Shown piece after piece: positions 37,701 through 45,904 of a stretch of DNA of 64,000 nt. Positions within the stretch are counted from its first letter, which is position 1, and every line of letters starts with the position of its first letter. The DNA comes from Planctomycetota bacterium (GTDB lineage Bacteria > Planctomycetota > Planctomycetia > Pirellulales > UBA1268): assembly GCA_003669585.1 (NCBI GenBank), contig QWOQ01000005.1:330502-394501 (forward strand), in the 5' to 3' direction. The position numbers and the translations under genes are program-made. The notes below the pieces were generated by a model. It searched no databases. It had not been told where the DNA came from and saw nothing but the letters and a program-made list of their open reading frames with translations.

Positions 37701-38828
37701 TTAAAGATGCTTCTTCACAAATTCCCAGGCCGAATCATCATGAAATTCATGGCCGCCTTCAAATATGAGATGCTCAAATCGATCGCTGAGACCAAGCGTT
37801 TTGTAATAAGCACCCGACTGTGAGGCCAGTGGCCTACCACCGTCGCGATGATCGACTCCATCATTACTGCCAGCTTGAATCTGGAGCGCACGAGGACAAA
37901 TGAGTGCGGCAATATCAGAGTCTCGGTAGAGCGTAAACCGATCCTTAAACTTGAAGTCGCTGGGAATTGACAGCTCGTCACGTTTATAGCGAGCCTCTTG
38001 AACACCGTAGTAACAGCTACACACCGAGACCTTAATGCGTGAGTCGATTGCAGGTGTAACAAGCGCGTAATACCCGCCGTACGACAATCCCACCATCGCC
38101 ACTCGTGAACCATCGACTTCAGGCCGATTCAATAACAGATCGAGACTACGAGTAATTTTCATGATTTCGACCGCAGTCAGACTCGTACCGACTAAACGCA
38201 AACGCTCATCGGTACGGTTGCGAACATCTTTCGGATATCCCTCTGCCGAGAACAGATGCTGTGGCGCAAAAACAATGTAGCCTCGCTTAACCCCACCACG
38301 CACCATGTCGTGATAGTTGGAACCTCCGTTGTAGAGCGCCACCTCTGGCGACCCGCCTCCGCCGTGCATTGAGATCACCAGCGGCGCTTTCTCACCGGGC
38401 TTGAGTAATTTCGGAACGATGTAGATTCCTTCGGCATGAACACCTGGCAGAATTGGAATCATTGCTCGAAAGTATCTACCGAGACTGTCTTCGCCAATCT
38501 CCTTGAACGTCGCAGCCATCGTTGGCACATCTCCCGGTGGCGGGTAGCCGATGCTGTCGCAGAACGCCTGTCGGTAACGTTGGGCCGACTTTTCAAACGC
38601 CTCCGGAGAGGTGTAATCGCTTGGCACCAGTTTCAGCAATCGCGCGTCATCTTTTTTTAACGCAAGAACGTACTCATCTAATTCTTTTGCCTGACTTGTA
38701 CGCAGCGGGTCGGAAGCTTTGATGTCCTGCTCAAAGTAGACGGGGGCGATTGATTGGTCTTGGGCCATGACGCTTTTCCAATCAATCACAACGGCAATCA
38801 TCACGATGCACAGCGTTCTTAAAATCAT
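37701..38828 (-). CDS. Secreted acetylxylan esterase / dienelactone hydrolase-like protein
   Basis: A 375-residue alpha/beta hydrolase with a short signal peptide (about 1-22), an oxyanion-region motif MHGGGGSPE, the nucleophile S249 in GLSYGG and a likely catalytic His at about 360 in FEGGHEFH. The ATG at 38828 has AGGA about seven bases upstream; a longer frame to 38888 is possible. It converges on the LamG-SASA esterase with 46 bases between stops, so two secreted esterases face each other. Architecture matches carbohydrate esterase family 7-like or Abhydrolase proteins common in planctomycetes; substrate not determined. Confidence 0.83.
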   Translation of the reverse strand: MILRTLCIVMIAVVIDWKSVMAQDQSIAPVYFEQDIKASDPLRTSQAKELDEYVLALKKDDARLLKLVPSDYTSPEAFEKSAQRYRQAFCDSIGYPPPGDVPTMAATFKEIGEDSLGRYFRAMIPILPGVHAEGIYIVPKLLKPGEKAPLVISMHGGGGSPEVALYNGGSNYHDMVRGGVKRGYIVFAPQHLFSAEGYPKDVRNRTDERLRLVGTSLTAVEIMKITRSLDLLLNRPEVDGSRVAMVGLSYGGYYALVTPAIDSRIKVSVCSCYYGVQEARYKRDELSIPSDFKFKDRFTLYRDSDIAALICPRALQIQAGSNDGVDHRDGGRPLASQSGAYYKTLGLSDRFEHLIFEGGHEFHDDSAWEFVKKHL

Positions 38829-38893
38829 ATTGAAATCCTGACTGTAGTTCTGAACCCATCGCTTCAAGAATCTTTGATTGAGATGCATGTGTC

Positions 38894-38914
38894 CTGCCTG
38901 CCACTCACAGGCAG
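38894..38914. other. Perfect 7-bp inverted repeat
   Basis: CTGCCTG and CAGGCAG flank a 7-base loop, immediately upstream of the 37701-38828 gene's leader. On the plus strand a T-rich stretch (GTTTTCTCTC) follows a few bases later, so it could be a terminator remnant or a protein-binding site. Which strand it serves is unclear. Confidence 0.35.
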
Positions 38915-39082
38915 ACTCATGTTTTCTCTCACTATTACTATCACTTTATCACCGCAGGACGAATATTTCCCGGGCCTCTACGCCGCCCCGGCCACGTAAA
39001 TGGCACGGGCAGGGCTGAACTGCCACCAGCGTGAAAAATGTTTTTGCCGGTCGAGTCCTCTGCTCTCAGGATCAACCGGAAC

Positions 39083-39283
39083 ATGTCGACGACGCCGTGG
39101 ACCGTCTGGAAGGGACACTCTCACCATGGGTCGCCTGCCCTCGATCTTTCTTCGCTGATACCGTCCGAACGAATCGAATTGGTCTGGGAAATCAGCAAGA
39201 ACGCATGGCCGCTGAGCGGGGCGACGGTGGATGAATCTTCATTTTTTCGCGATGTTACGAGCGTTACGAGACGAGGGCGTTGA
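39083..39283 (+). CDS. Small protein, possible partner of a nucleotidyltransferase-like module
   Basis: A 66-residue frame with a composition that looks like real protein: LDLSSLIPSERIELVWEIS (about 19-37), then NAWPLSGATVDES and an ending DVTSVTRRGR. It resembles by pattern the short proteins encoded immediately upstream of AbiEii-type nucleotidyltransferases in several phyla, and here the next frame does begin like one. No clear ribosome binding site. It may be the intact first half of a decayed two-gene module. Confidence 0.4.
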   Translation: MSTTPWTVWKGHSHHGSPALDLSSLIPSERIELVWEISKNAWPLSGATVDESSFFRDVTSVTRRGR

Positions 39284-39404
39284 ACATCTCGTGATTGGCG
39301 GCAACATTTGGTTAATCGCCTTTATCAGCCGAACTCGACTCTGGAGTTTCGGGAGGACTATTCTTCCAAGAGAATATCAGCGACACGACAGAGATACAGC
39401 ATGA
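39231..39404 (+). pseudogene. Truncated nucleotidyltransferase-like fragment
   Basis: A 57-residue frame opening with LHFFAMLRALRDEGVEHLV and IGGN, which resembles the first strand-helix-strand of AbiEii/DUF6036-type nucleotidyltransferases (usually ...VEYLVVGGYA). Homology-like sequence stops after about 29 residues, where catalytic GS and DxD should follow, and the rest is Arg-rich out-of-family sequence. It overlaps the preceding small gene by 53 bp and the following gene by 4 bp. Best read as the remnant of a nucleotidyltransferase cut by a deletion. Confidence 0.4.
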
Positions 39405-39661
39405 ATCGACCCAGTAAAGACGATGTAGAACGCCTGAGCCGCGGCCAACCCACCCGAACGAAAATCGGTAGCCGCCGCATTTCCCACCGACTCACCCAAA
39501 AGGAACGAATTCTCTTTGTGGCAGCACAGCGGCAGGGATTTCTCAAAGTTCCCGTCACCGGAGTACGCGTTAATGTTCTGAATGTGTACCGGCTCTGGTG
39601 TGAAGCCGAAGGTCGTGAATTCATCGTTCGAGGCGGTCCGAACCCCTTCACACACATGTAA
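39401..39661 (+). CDS. Conserved-looking small basic protein
   Basis: An 86-residue protein, strongly basic at the N-terminus. The core reads GSRRISHRLTQKERILFVAA, followed by QRQGFLKVPVTG and VYRLWCEAEGREFIVRGG. The regular helix-plus-strand pattern and Arg/Lys-rich face suggest a nucleic-acid- or ribosome-associated protein. I have a weak recollection of similar 'HRL...ER..F..A...GFL' proteins in planctomycetes and algae but cannot name a family. The ATG at 39401 overlaps the preceding fragment's stop (ATGA). Confidence 0.5.
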   Translation: MNRPSKDDVERLSRGQPTRTKIGSRRISHRLTQKERILFVAAQRQGFLKVPVTGVRVNVLNVYRLWCEAEGREFIVRGGPNPFTHM

Positions 39662-40233
39662 CTTGCACGTACCAAAGCGCAGTCTTGCCCATCAAAAAAG
39701 AGCAGCAGCAAACAAAGATGAATTACGGCGTGTACCAAACCTGAAGTGCACGCCCCCTATCTCGATGCCATGACAAACCATGTCATCGCGGGTGGTGAAG
39801 CACCCCAATCTCCATTTGATTGAGACGGAGTTCAGTGTCCTCGATCCGGCTATCGAATCAATGTGCTTGGAGCGGCGCACCTGCGATTCAGGCATGTCTT
39901 GAGAAACTTTGCACGTATCGCCGACATAGCATCCGCTTTATTTGCCTGCTGTGCTAACAACCAATTTATTTTTGAAACAAATAATCGGTTCCTGATATTT
40001 TGCTGATTGTAAACTTTTAAATTTGAACTTCATTCCCTGATGGCGGTTAAAGCTGTGAAAATGACTCTTTCCATGAAACTGTCTATCCAGACAAGTTGGA
40101 TTCCGTAGATGTTTCTCAGAGGCTTATTGCCGCAGGACTTTCGACTCTGGCCCGCGATTGACTCACAATAGTGAGTCACCTGCATACAAAACGGTCATAC
40201 TCTTTTTCCACACTCTATAGGACAACTTTTGAA
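39662..40233. other. 572-base region without a recognisable gene
   Basis: Contains short Arg/Cys-rich frames but nothing family-like. The centre (about 39950-40035) is markedly A/T-rich and could include a promoter. A perfect inverted repeat at 40159-40178 is listed separately. It probably holds decayed sequence continuing from the broken module to its left plus the control region of the 40354-41919 gene. Confidence 0.4.
40159..40178. promoter_or_regulatory. Perfect 8-bp palindrome, operator-like
   Basis: TGACTCAC and GTGAGTCA flank a 4-base AATA centre. It lies about 55 bases before the 34-codon frame at 40234 and 176 before the DMFase-beta-like gene. No T-run follows on either side, so an operator for a dimeric regulator is more likely than a terminator. 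The regulator is unknown. Confidence 0.4.
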
Positions 40234-40338
40234 ATGCACTGGCATGCAGTGCGGAGGAACTGTTCTTCATTCACGCTCTTGTCGTGCATGGCTTGCATCT
40301 TCATCGCGGGGGCCACATTCATCATGTGTTACGTATAA
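40234..40338 (+). CDS. Possible 34-residue membrane leader peptide
   Basis: An ATG frame of 35 codons with a His/Arg N-terminus and a continuous hydrophobic, Cys-rich stretch (about 13-34) of transmembrane length. AGGA lies about 11 bases upstream. Its stop is 15 bases before the start of the DMFase-beta-like gene, so translation could be coupled. A chance frame is quite possible; codon evidence is too short to judge. Confidence 0.25.
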   Translation: MHWHAVRRNCSSFTLLSCMACIFIAGATFIMCYV

Positions 40339-40353
40339 AAAGGATTCGTTCTC

Positions 40354-41919
40354 ATGTCTACTCTCATTGAATATCGATCAACACTTTTCTTGAACTCGAC
40401 GGCAGTGCGCTTTTCGATTCTTTCAGTACTGCGATTCATTCTTTTCACACCCTTTATGCAATTCATTCTGGCTCTCGTCTGCATGAGCAGCCTGCATGCT
40501 GAAAATCTTATCCAGAAGGAAAACAGTCTCCCGGGTTCAATCGACTGGCAGTTGACTCGCGTAAAGGTCGACAACGGTGGTTGCCGCGCTGTGAATGTCG
40601 AAGGCTATTGCTCAAAGCAAAGTGTTCGAGCAGGGGAGTCCATCGATATCATGGTCTCTTCGAGTCCTGCACGAGACTTCAAACTGGAGTTTTTTCGCAC
40701 TGGCTACTACGGGGGTTGCGGCGCAAGGTTGATGCACACAATCGATCGCGTTGCCGGAGTGACGCAGCCAGATCCACACATCGGAGACAACGATCTTCAT
40801 GAATGCCATTGGAAGCCTTCGGTCACATGGACTATTCCTCGTGACTGGATCAGTGGTGTTTATCTGGGTCGAATGACAACACTCCCTCAGGGCAACGAAC
40901 CCTACTGGCAAAGTTACGTAATATTTATTGTGCGTGATGATCGGCCAGCAGATGTTCTGTTCCAATGTTCAGACAACACCTGGCAAGCCTACAACGTCTG
41001 GCCGAGTCACTATTCTGTTTACACACATCCCAAAGGCGGTCAGGGGCCATGGGCTGATGTCAGTTTCGATCGTCCTTATGGTCGAGAATCACAATACACA
41101 TCGGTTGTGAACGATCCACTCACCGTCGGCGCCGGGGAGTTCATTCCCTATGAATTTCCAATGACGTACTGGCTCGAACAGCACGGCTATAACGTTTCTT
41201 ATTGCTCAAACAGCGACATGCTGACACCAGATCACGGTCTCAAGTGCAAATCATTTATAAGCATCGGGCATGATGAATATTGGGACATTCGCCAGTTTGA
41301 AAGTGTCAGCCGCATGCGAGATGAGGGTGTCGACTTACTGTTTCTTTCGGGCAACAGCATCTGCTGGGTGACACCTCTGCGAGCCAGTTCGACCGCCAAT
41401 CCCAATCGGATTTTCTTTCGGGGCGGTCCATACGGGGCACAGCAGGAGTATGCAAAGCAGCGTGAGAAAGAAAATGGACCATTTCCTCATCGTGGACCTG
41501 ATGAAGGACTCCTCATGGGGGCCCGAAACGTTGAGCCTGTAAACGGTGGTGGTGATTGGACTGTTTCTCAATCCGATCACTGGATGTTTGATGGCACGGG
41601 AATGAACAACGGGGAATTCATTCCGGGATTGATCGGATGGGAATACCACGGTCAACCGGCGGAAATTCCTGGCTTAGAGGTTGTTGGCTCCGGAACCGCA
41701 TGGCAAGGTGGCGTGAATCCTCAACAATGGACAGCCACAATCTATCCCGGTCCGAAAAATAACTTTGTCTTTAACGCAGCGACGATCTGGTGGGCCCAAG
41801 CACTCGGTGATCCTCCCGGCCACACGTTGCCTTGGTCTCACCACAGCCGTCCGCATGGTCCGGATAAACGAGTGCAAATCATCACTTCCAATCTCTTGCG
41901 ACGGGCAATTGAAAATTGA
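40354..41919 (+). CDS. Secreted N,N-dimethylformamidase beta-subunit-like protein
   Basis: A 521-residue protein with an N-terminal hydrophobic segment (about 25-47, ending SSLHAEN) suggesting export or anchoring. The body resembles the large-subunit C-terminal domain of N,N-dimethylformamidase: FFRTGYYGG near residue 115, FQCSDNTWQAYNVW, then the segment SIGHDEYWDIRQ and LLFLSGNSICW. Characterised enzymes are cytoplasmic and pair with a small alpha subunit, which I do not see. The exported form points to a different substrate, perhaps an amide or polysaccharide. AAGGA lies nine bases before the ATG. Confidence 0.82.
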   Translation: MSTLIEYRSTLFLNSTAVRFSILSVLRFILFTPFMQFILALVCMSSLHAENLIQKENSLPGSIDWQLTRVKVDNGGCRAVNVEGYCSKQSVRAGESIDIMVSSSPARDFKLEFFRTGYYGGCGARLMHTIDRVAGVTQPDPHIGDNDLHECHWKPSVTWTIPRDWISGVYLGRMTTLPQGNEPYWQSYVIFIVRDDRPADVLFQCSDNTWQAYNVWPSHYSVYTHPKGGQGPWADVSFDRPYGRESQYTSVVNDPLTVGAGEFIPYEFPMTYWLEQHGYNVSYCSNSDMLTPDHGLKCKSFISIGHDEYWDIRQFESVSRMRDEGVDLLFLSGNSICWVTPLRASSTANPNRIFFRGGPYGAQQEYAKQREKENGPFPHRGPDEGLLMGARNVEPVNGGGDWTVSQSDHWMFDGTGMNNGEFIPGLIGWEYHGQPAEIPGLEVVGSGTAWQGGVNPQQWTATIYPGPKNNFVFNAATIWWAQALGDPPGHTLPWSHHSRPHGPDKRVQIITSNLLRRAIEN

Positions 41920-42085
41920 TGTTGCAGCTCCCAGAAAATCAAAATGATCTTTCAACGAGATCAATGAATCTGTCGAACTTTCGCCTCTGTTCGATCTCTT
42001 GTCGATGTGGGCTCTCTCGGTCCATACGGTGAGACAAATGCTTTTGTCACCGCTATGGTACAAGCCGTGATCAGAGCGATACATT

Positions 42086-43918
42086 GTGCCGTTTGACATT
42101 TCCGATGAATCCTCGCATCAACGAATGACACTTCCCGTTCACAATATTTCCGCCTACTGTTTTGCACCCTTGCAGGACCTTCAAGCCCTGCGCAGCAAAC
42201 TCACCAGGGCCTGCCAGATTTGGAATCTGCGGGGCACTATCTTGCTGGCCACAGAGGGAATTAATCTGTTTGTGGCTGGGTCGGCAGATGAGGTCGATCA
42301 GCTGCTATGTCTGTTGAGGAGCATGCCGGGATTCGAGGGCCTCCAACCAAAGATCAGCGAGAGCCACACACAGCCATTTTCACGGATGCTTGTAAAAATA
42401 AAAAAAGAAATCATCTCTTTTGGTGTGCCCGGGATTGATCCGGCTCGCAACCCAGCCCCCAAGATGACTGCTCACGAACTCAAACGCTGGCTTGACGAGG
42501 GCCGTCCGGTGACTCTGCTCGATACGCGGAACGATTATGAAGTTGAACTCGGAACGTTTCGCAATGCAGTGTCTCTGGGAATCGAACACTTCCGGGAGTT
42601 TCCACCGGCCTTGGCCAAACTCTCGACGCTCGAAAAGCATCACCCTCTCATCACGTTTTGTACTGGCGGCATTCGTTGCGAAAAGGCAGGGCCGTATCTC
42701 ATTCAGCAGGGTTTTCAGCAGGTATTCCAACTCGAGGGAGGAATCCTCAAATATTTTGAAGCATGCGGCAACGATCATTTTCAAGGTGAATGTTTTGTGT
42801 TCGATAAACGAGTAGGGCTCTCGGCCGACCTCGGCGAATCTGGACATGGGCTTTGTTATGTCTGTCAGAGCTTGCTGACAATCGAAGAAAAGGCAGACCC
42901 GAGAACCGTCGTTGGTGTTTCTTGTCCGCGATGTTACAGGTCTCCAGAAACACTTCGTGCACAGTCGATCGAGGTGCACCACGCACGGTTAAAGCTCGCG
43001 ACAACCCCGCTGCCTGGAAGACTTCCAAAAGATAATTTTCGCCCACTGTCAATTGATGCGAGGCACGATGGTTGGACCCTGGGCAATTTCCTAACCGACG
43101 TTTTTCCTCACCTGCCGCAACCGTATTGGCTGGAGCGTTTTGCAAACGGTGAGATTCTGGATCCCCACCTTCAACCCGTGTTGGCAACACAACAAGTGCA
43201 TTCTGGCGAGCGCTACTGCACCCGTGAACCGCTCCAAGTCGAACCCGACGTGAGTGTCGACATTCAAATTCTTTACGAAGATAGATCGCTGATTGTGATC
43301 AACAAGCCTGCTCCGCTGCCGATGCACCCAAGCGGCCGTTACTATCGAAATACACTGCAATCTATTCTTCAGCAGGTTTACGCTCCACAAAAACCGAGAC
43401 CCGCTCACCGGCTCGATGCCAACACATCTGGTGTTGTTGTGTTCACTCGCACCGCTCGTTTTGCAAGAATTCTTCAGCCACAGTTTGAGCAAGGTAAAGT
43501 TTATAAACGCTACCTTGCTCGGATTGTCGGCCATCCACCTCAAGACACATTCGCATGCGATGCTCCCCTTTCCGCGACAGCAGGCCGCACTGGCTCACGA
43601 GTCATCGACGCGACCACCGGTATCGCAAGTTTTACAGAATTTCGGGTGCTTGTACGATCCGCTGACGGCACCTCTCTTGTGATTGCAACACCCAAAACGG
43701 GTAGAACCAATCAAATTCGAGTACATTTGTGGCATCTCGGCTGGCCAATTATGGGAGATGCTACGTATCTCGCAGGCCACACGCTTGGCAACATGCAAAC
43801 GCTTTCCGTGGAAGACTCCCCGCTTTGCTTGCATGCGTGGCAGCTCACGTTTCAGCACCCGCAACACTCTGCGCCAATCAGCTTCGAGGCAACGGCGCCT
43901 TTGTGGGCGCAGGGCTGA
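42086..43918 (+). CDS. Fusion of TrhO-type tRNA hydroxylase (rhodanese) and RluA-family pseudouridine synthase
   Basis: A 610-residue two-enzyme protein. Residues about 15-285 match TrhO/YceA (UPF0176): the N-terminal acylphosphatase-like domain, a rhodanese domain with the loop FCTGGIRCEK (C192, C198) and a Cys4 zinc site (C257, C260, C280, C283). Residues about 325-385 look S4-like, and 390-610 are an RluA-type pseudouridine synthase with catalytic D444 in HRLDANTSG and the KTGRTNQIRVHL segment. TrhO makes 5-hydroxyuridine at tRNA wobble U34; RluA enzymes isomerise uridines in rRNA or tRNA. The frame is continuous. The start is a GTG at 42086 or an ATG at 42125. A 21-bp tandem repeat covers the stop. 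Confidence 0.9.
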   Translation: MPFDISDESSHQRMTLPVHNISAYCFAPLQDLQALRSKLTRACQIWNLRGTILLATEGINLFVAGSADEVDQLLCLLRSMPGFEGLQPKISESHTQPFSRMLVKIKKEIISFGVPGIDPARNPAPKMTAHELKRWLDEGRPVTLLDTRNDYEVELGTFRNAVSLGIEHFREFPPALAKLSTLEKHHPLITFCTGGIRCEKAGPYLIQQGFQQVFQLEGGILKYFEACGNDHFQGECFVFDKRVGLSADLGESGHGLCYVCQSLLTIEEKADPRTVVGVSCPRCYRSPETLRAQSIEVHHARLKLATTPLPGRLPKDNFRPLSIDARHDGWTLGNFLTDVFPHLPQPYWLERFANGEILDPHLQPVLATQQVHSGERYCTREPLQVEPDVSVDIQILYEDRSLIVINKPAPLPMHPSGRYYRNTLQSILQQVYAPQKPRPAHRLDANTSGVVVFTRTARFARILQPQFEQGKVYKRYLARIVGHPPQDTFACDAPLSATAGRTGSRVIDATTGIASFTEFRVLVRSADGTSLVIATPKTGRTNQIRVHLWHLGWPIMGDATYLAGHTLGNMQTLSVEDSPLCLHAWQLTFQHPQHSAPISFEATAPLWAQG

Positions 43919-43965
43919 GAATAGTGGGCGCAGGGCTGGGAACAGTGGGCGCAGGGCTGAGAACA
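43903..43965 (+). repeat. 21-bp tandem repeat, three copies, spanning a stop codon
   Basis: Three head-to-tail units (43903-43923, 43924-43944, 43945-43965) share the core GTGGGCGCAGGGCTG followed by AGAA or GGAA. They differ at two positions only. The stop codon of the TrhO-RluA fusion lies in the first unit. A deletion or change of phase could extend the protein, since 21 is a multiple of three. Confidence 0.9.
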
Positions 43966-44114
43966 ACATTATCACTCGTTGCCTGTTGACTGAAGTATGT
44001 CGATGGACGGCAAATGTTGTTCACAGAGAGTGACACTCGACGGGTTCGTTTTACAACTTTTTCGGTCGAGACAAAAGCTAAAACAATCCATGCAGAATAT
44101 TTTAAAATACAACG

Positions 44115-45521
44115 TTATTTTATTTTGGGTGGCGTGAGTTCTCCAGGCACAGTAGGACGATGACGGGGAACCATCGAGCGAAAGTCACCGAGATTGTAAG
44201 GGCCGAAGTAAGGCTGATTTAAAGTGACTTCGGCAATGGCAATGGTATCCCAATTCGTTGCCTGTGCGATCGGTTTTCCATTGTGATCAAAGACCGCGGA
44301 AGTCATCCATCCGTCGTTGGCATCCATGAATGTACTACTGATGAGATAGACATGATTTTCACACGCGCGGGCCTCGGCAAGCTTGGGATTGCAACCCCAC
44401 ACTGGCCACGCAATCACTTCTGCACCGTTCTTGGTCAGCTCGCGGGCAACTTCTGGAAAAAATCCGTCGTAGCAGATCATCATGCCGACTTTTCCAAATA
44501 CAGTGTCGAAAACCGGATAGTTTTTGCCTGGTGCGATCCCCTTCGCAGCTTCGCCGGGCGGTAAGCACACTTTGCGATACTTTCCTATCATCTCACCGTC
44601 CGGTCCCATCAGCACTGCCGTGTTGTAAACAAGATGTGCATCGCGTTCGTAAAGACTCAGTACGATGTGAAGGCGGTTCTGTTTTGCAAGTTTTCCAAAA
44701 TACTCAGTGGCTGGGCCAGGAATCGTCTCCGCAGTGTCTTCGGGTTTTGGTTTTGTTTTCACGTTGGCCGACGGCACAGTTTCCCCAAGCACAACGAGAT
44801 CTGCTTTTTGTTTCGCAGCTTCTGCGATGAGCAACGAATATTCCTCGCAGTTTTCGCGCGGTGACTTGCCGGTCGGTTTGTGATGAATCGTCGCCAGTCG
44901 GACCGTACGGGGTGGTGGTGGATTCGTTTTCCAAAGCTCAGCGTCTTGCCACTCCACGCGCCCGCCAGGTGCCCATTGCAAGTGCAACTCGACAACGGCG
45001 ATCGCGGCCCTAGAAGGACTCTTAAACGTACCGCCTACGGTCGTCCAGCCTTGTGCGTCGGTGTCTCCATCAATTGGATATTCTGGTTCGGCGCTGGGGA
45101 TTGGGAGTTTCGAGTCGGCGTGTTTCGAGGGGGCGTCGAGAGAGATATTTTTTCCTGCCTCGTCCTGCCACACGATGCGCACAAGACAACTTTGTCGTGG
45201 CACTCCCACAGACTCGATTTTTCTCCGTATCTGAAAGCGATAGAAATCGCCGCCATTGACGGGAAATGATTTTTGGAACCAACCGTCTAGTCCTTCGCGA
45301 TGATCATGCGAAATGATCAGGCTTCCATTGGAATCGCATGAAAACTGTGGTCGAATTTCTTCACGCGGACTCTCGCAAGTCCATCCTTGAAAATCGGTTT
45401 CCGAAGCACTCCCGAGCAGGTGCATGCTCACGATGAGCATGGTCAACGCAGTGCGTGCCAGCCTAACCGAGCAGCCCCATGGCAAGCAGGTGAAGACAAA
45501 TGCGCTGGAGTTTTTTATCAT
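44115..45521 (-). CDS. Secreted carbon-nitrogen hydrolase (nitrilase superfamily) with N-terminal beta domain
   Basis: A 468-residue protein with a signal peptide (about 1-40), a jelly-roll/carbohydrate-binding-like domain (about 42-202, ending in WQDAELW) and a C-N hydrolase domain. The catalytic triad is E247 (LGETVP), K317 (KYRKVCLP) and C350 (MICYDG). Family members hydrolyse amides or nitriles and are usually cytoplasmic single domains; an exported fusion suggests an extracellular amide, perhaps on a glycan. The start at 45521 puts GAGG about nine bases upstream; an ATG at 45536 is an alternative. Confidence 0.87.
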   Translation of the reverse strand: MIKNSSAFVFTCLPWGCSVRLARTALTMLIVSMHLLGSASETDFQGWTCESPREEIRPQFSCDSNGSLIISHDHREGLDGWFQKSFPVNGGDFYRFQIRRKIESVGVPRQSCLVRIVWQDEAGKNISLDAPSKHADSKLPIPSAEPEYPIDGDTDAQGWTTVGGTFKSPSRAAIAVVELHLQWAPGGRVEWQDAELWKTNPPPPRTVRLATIHHKPTGKSPRENCEEYSLLIAEAAKQKADLVVLGETVPSANVKTKPKPEDTAETIPGPATEYFGKLAKQNRLHIVLSLYERDAHLVYNTAVLMGPDGEMIGKYRKVCLPPGEAAKGIAPGKNYPVFDTVFGKVGMMICYDGFFPEVARELTKNGAEVIAWPVWGCNPKLAEARACENHVYLISSTFMDANDGWMTSAVFDHNGKPIAQATNWDTIAIAEVTLNQPYFGPYNLGDFRSMVPRHRPTVPGELTPPKIK

Positions 45522-45904
45522 CACAGGAATCCTCATTCTCACTTTTCTCAAAAATAGTAATCCATCGCGACCGAGCACTCGAACCTTTATTTATTAAGCG
45601 TTTTTCGATTTGAGATCTCACGGAGACTTTGTGCACAATAGGCTCGCAACCATACTGATCCACTTCACATCGCTGCCACGTCTTTATTGTATGGCTTGTT
45701 CAGGATTCTCTCGCACCACGTCTACCCAGAAAAGATTTTTCTGTTGCAATGTTCCCCCTTGGTTCTCTGTAATAGAACGAGATCATTGTTCCTTTGAGTT
45801 TTGAACCATTGGCTATGAACTGAGTGTTTGGAAAAGTTTTACGTTCGTGTTGAGGTGCTGGCTTCTCATCACGTGTTTTCATAAATATTTGTACGGGGGC
45901 TATT
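45522..45904. other. Divergent intergenic region nitrilase / SGNH-ceramidase genes
   Basis: About 380 bases with A/T-rich stretches (near 45590 and 45890) and no gene-like frame. It should carry both promoters. GGGGG precedes the GTG start at 45905 by about five bases. I see no palindromic operator or hairpin with confidence. Confidence 0.45.

Noticed and set aside
41945..41963. 6-bp inverted repeat (TGATCT/AGATCA) after the DMFase-like gene
   Set aside because: Short stem with no T-run on the plus strand; not convincing as a terminator for the upstream gene.
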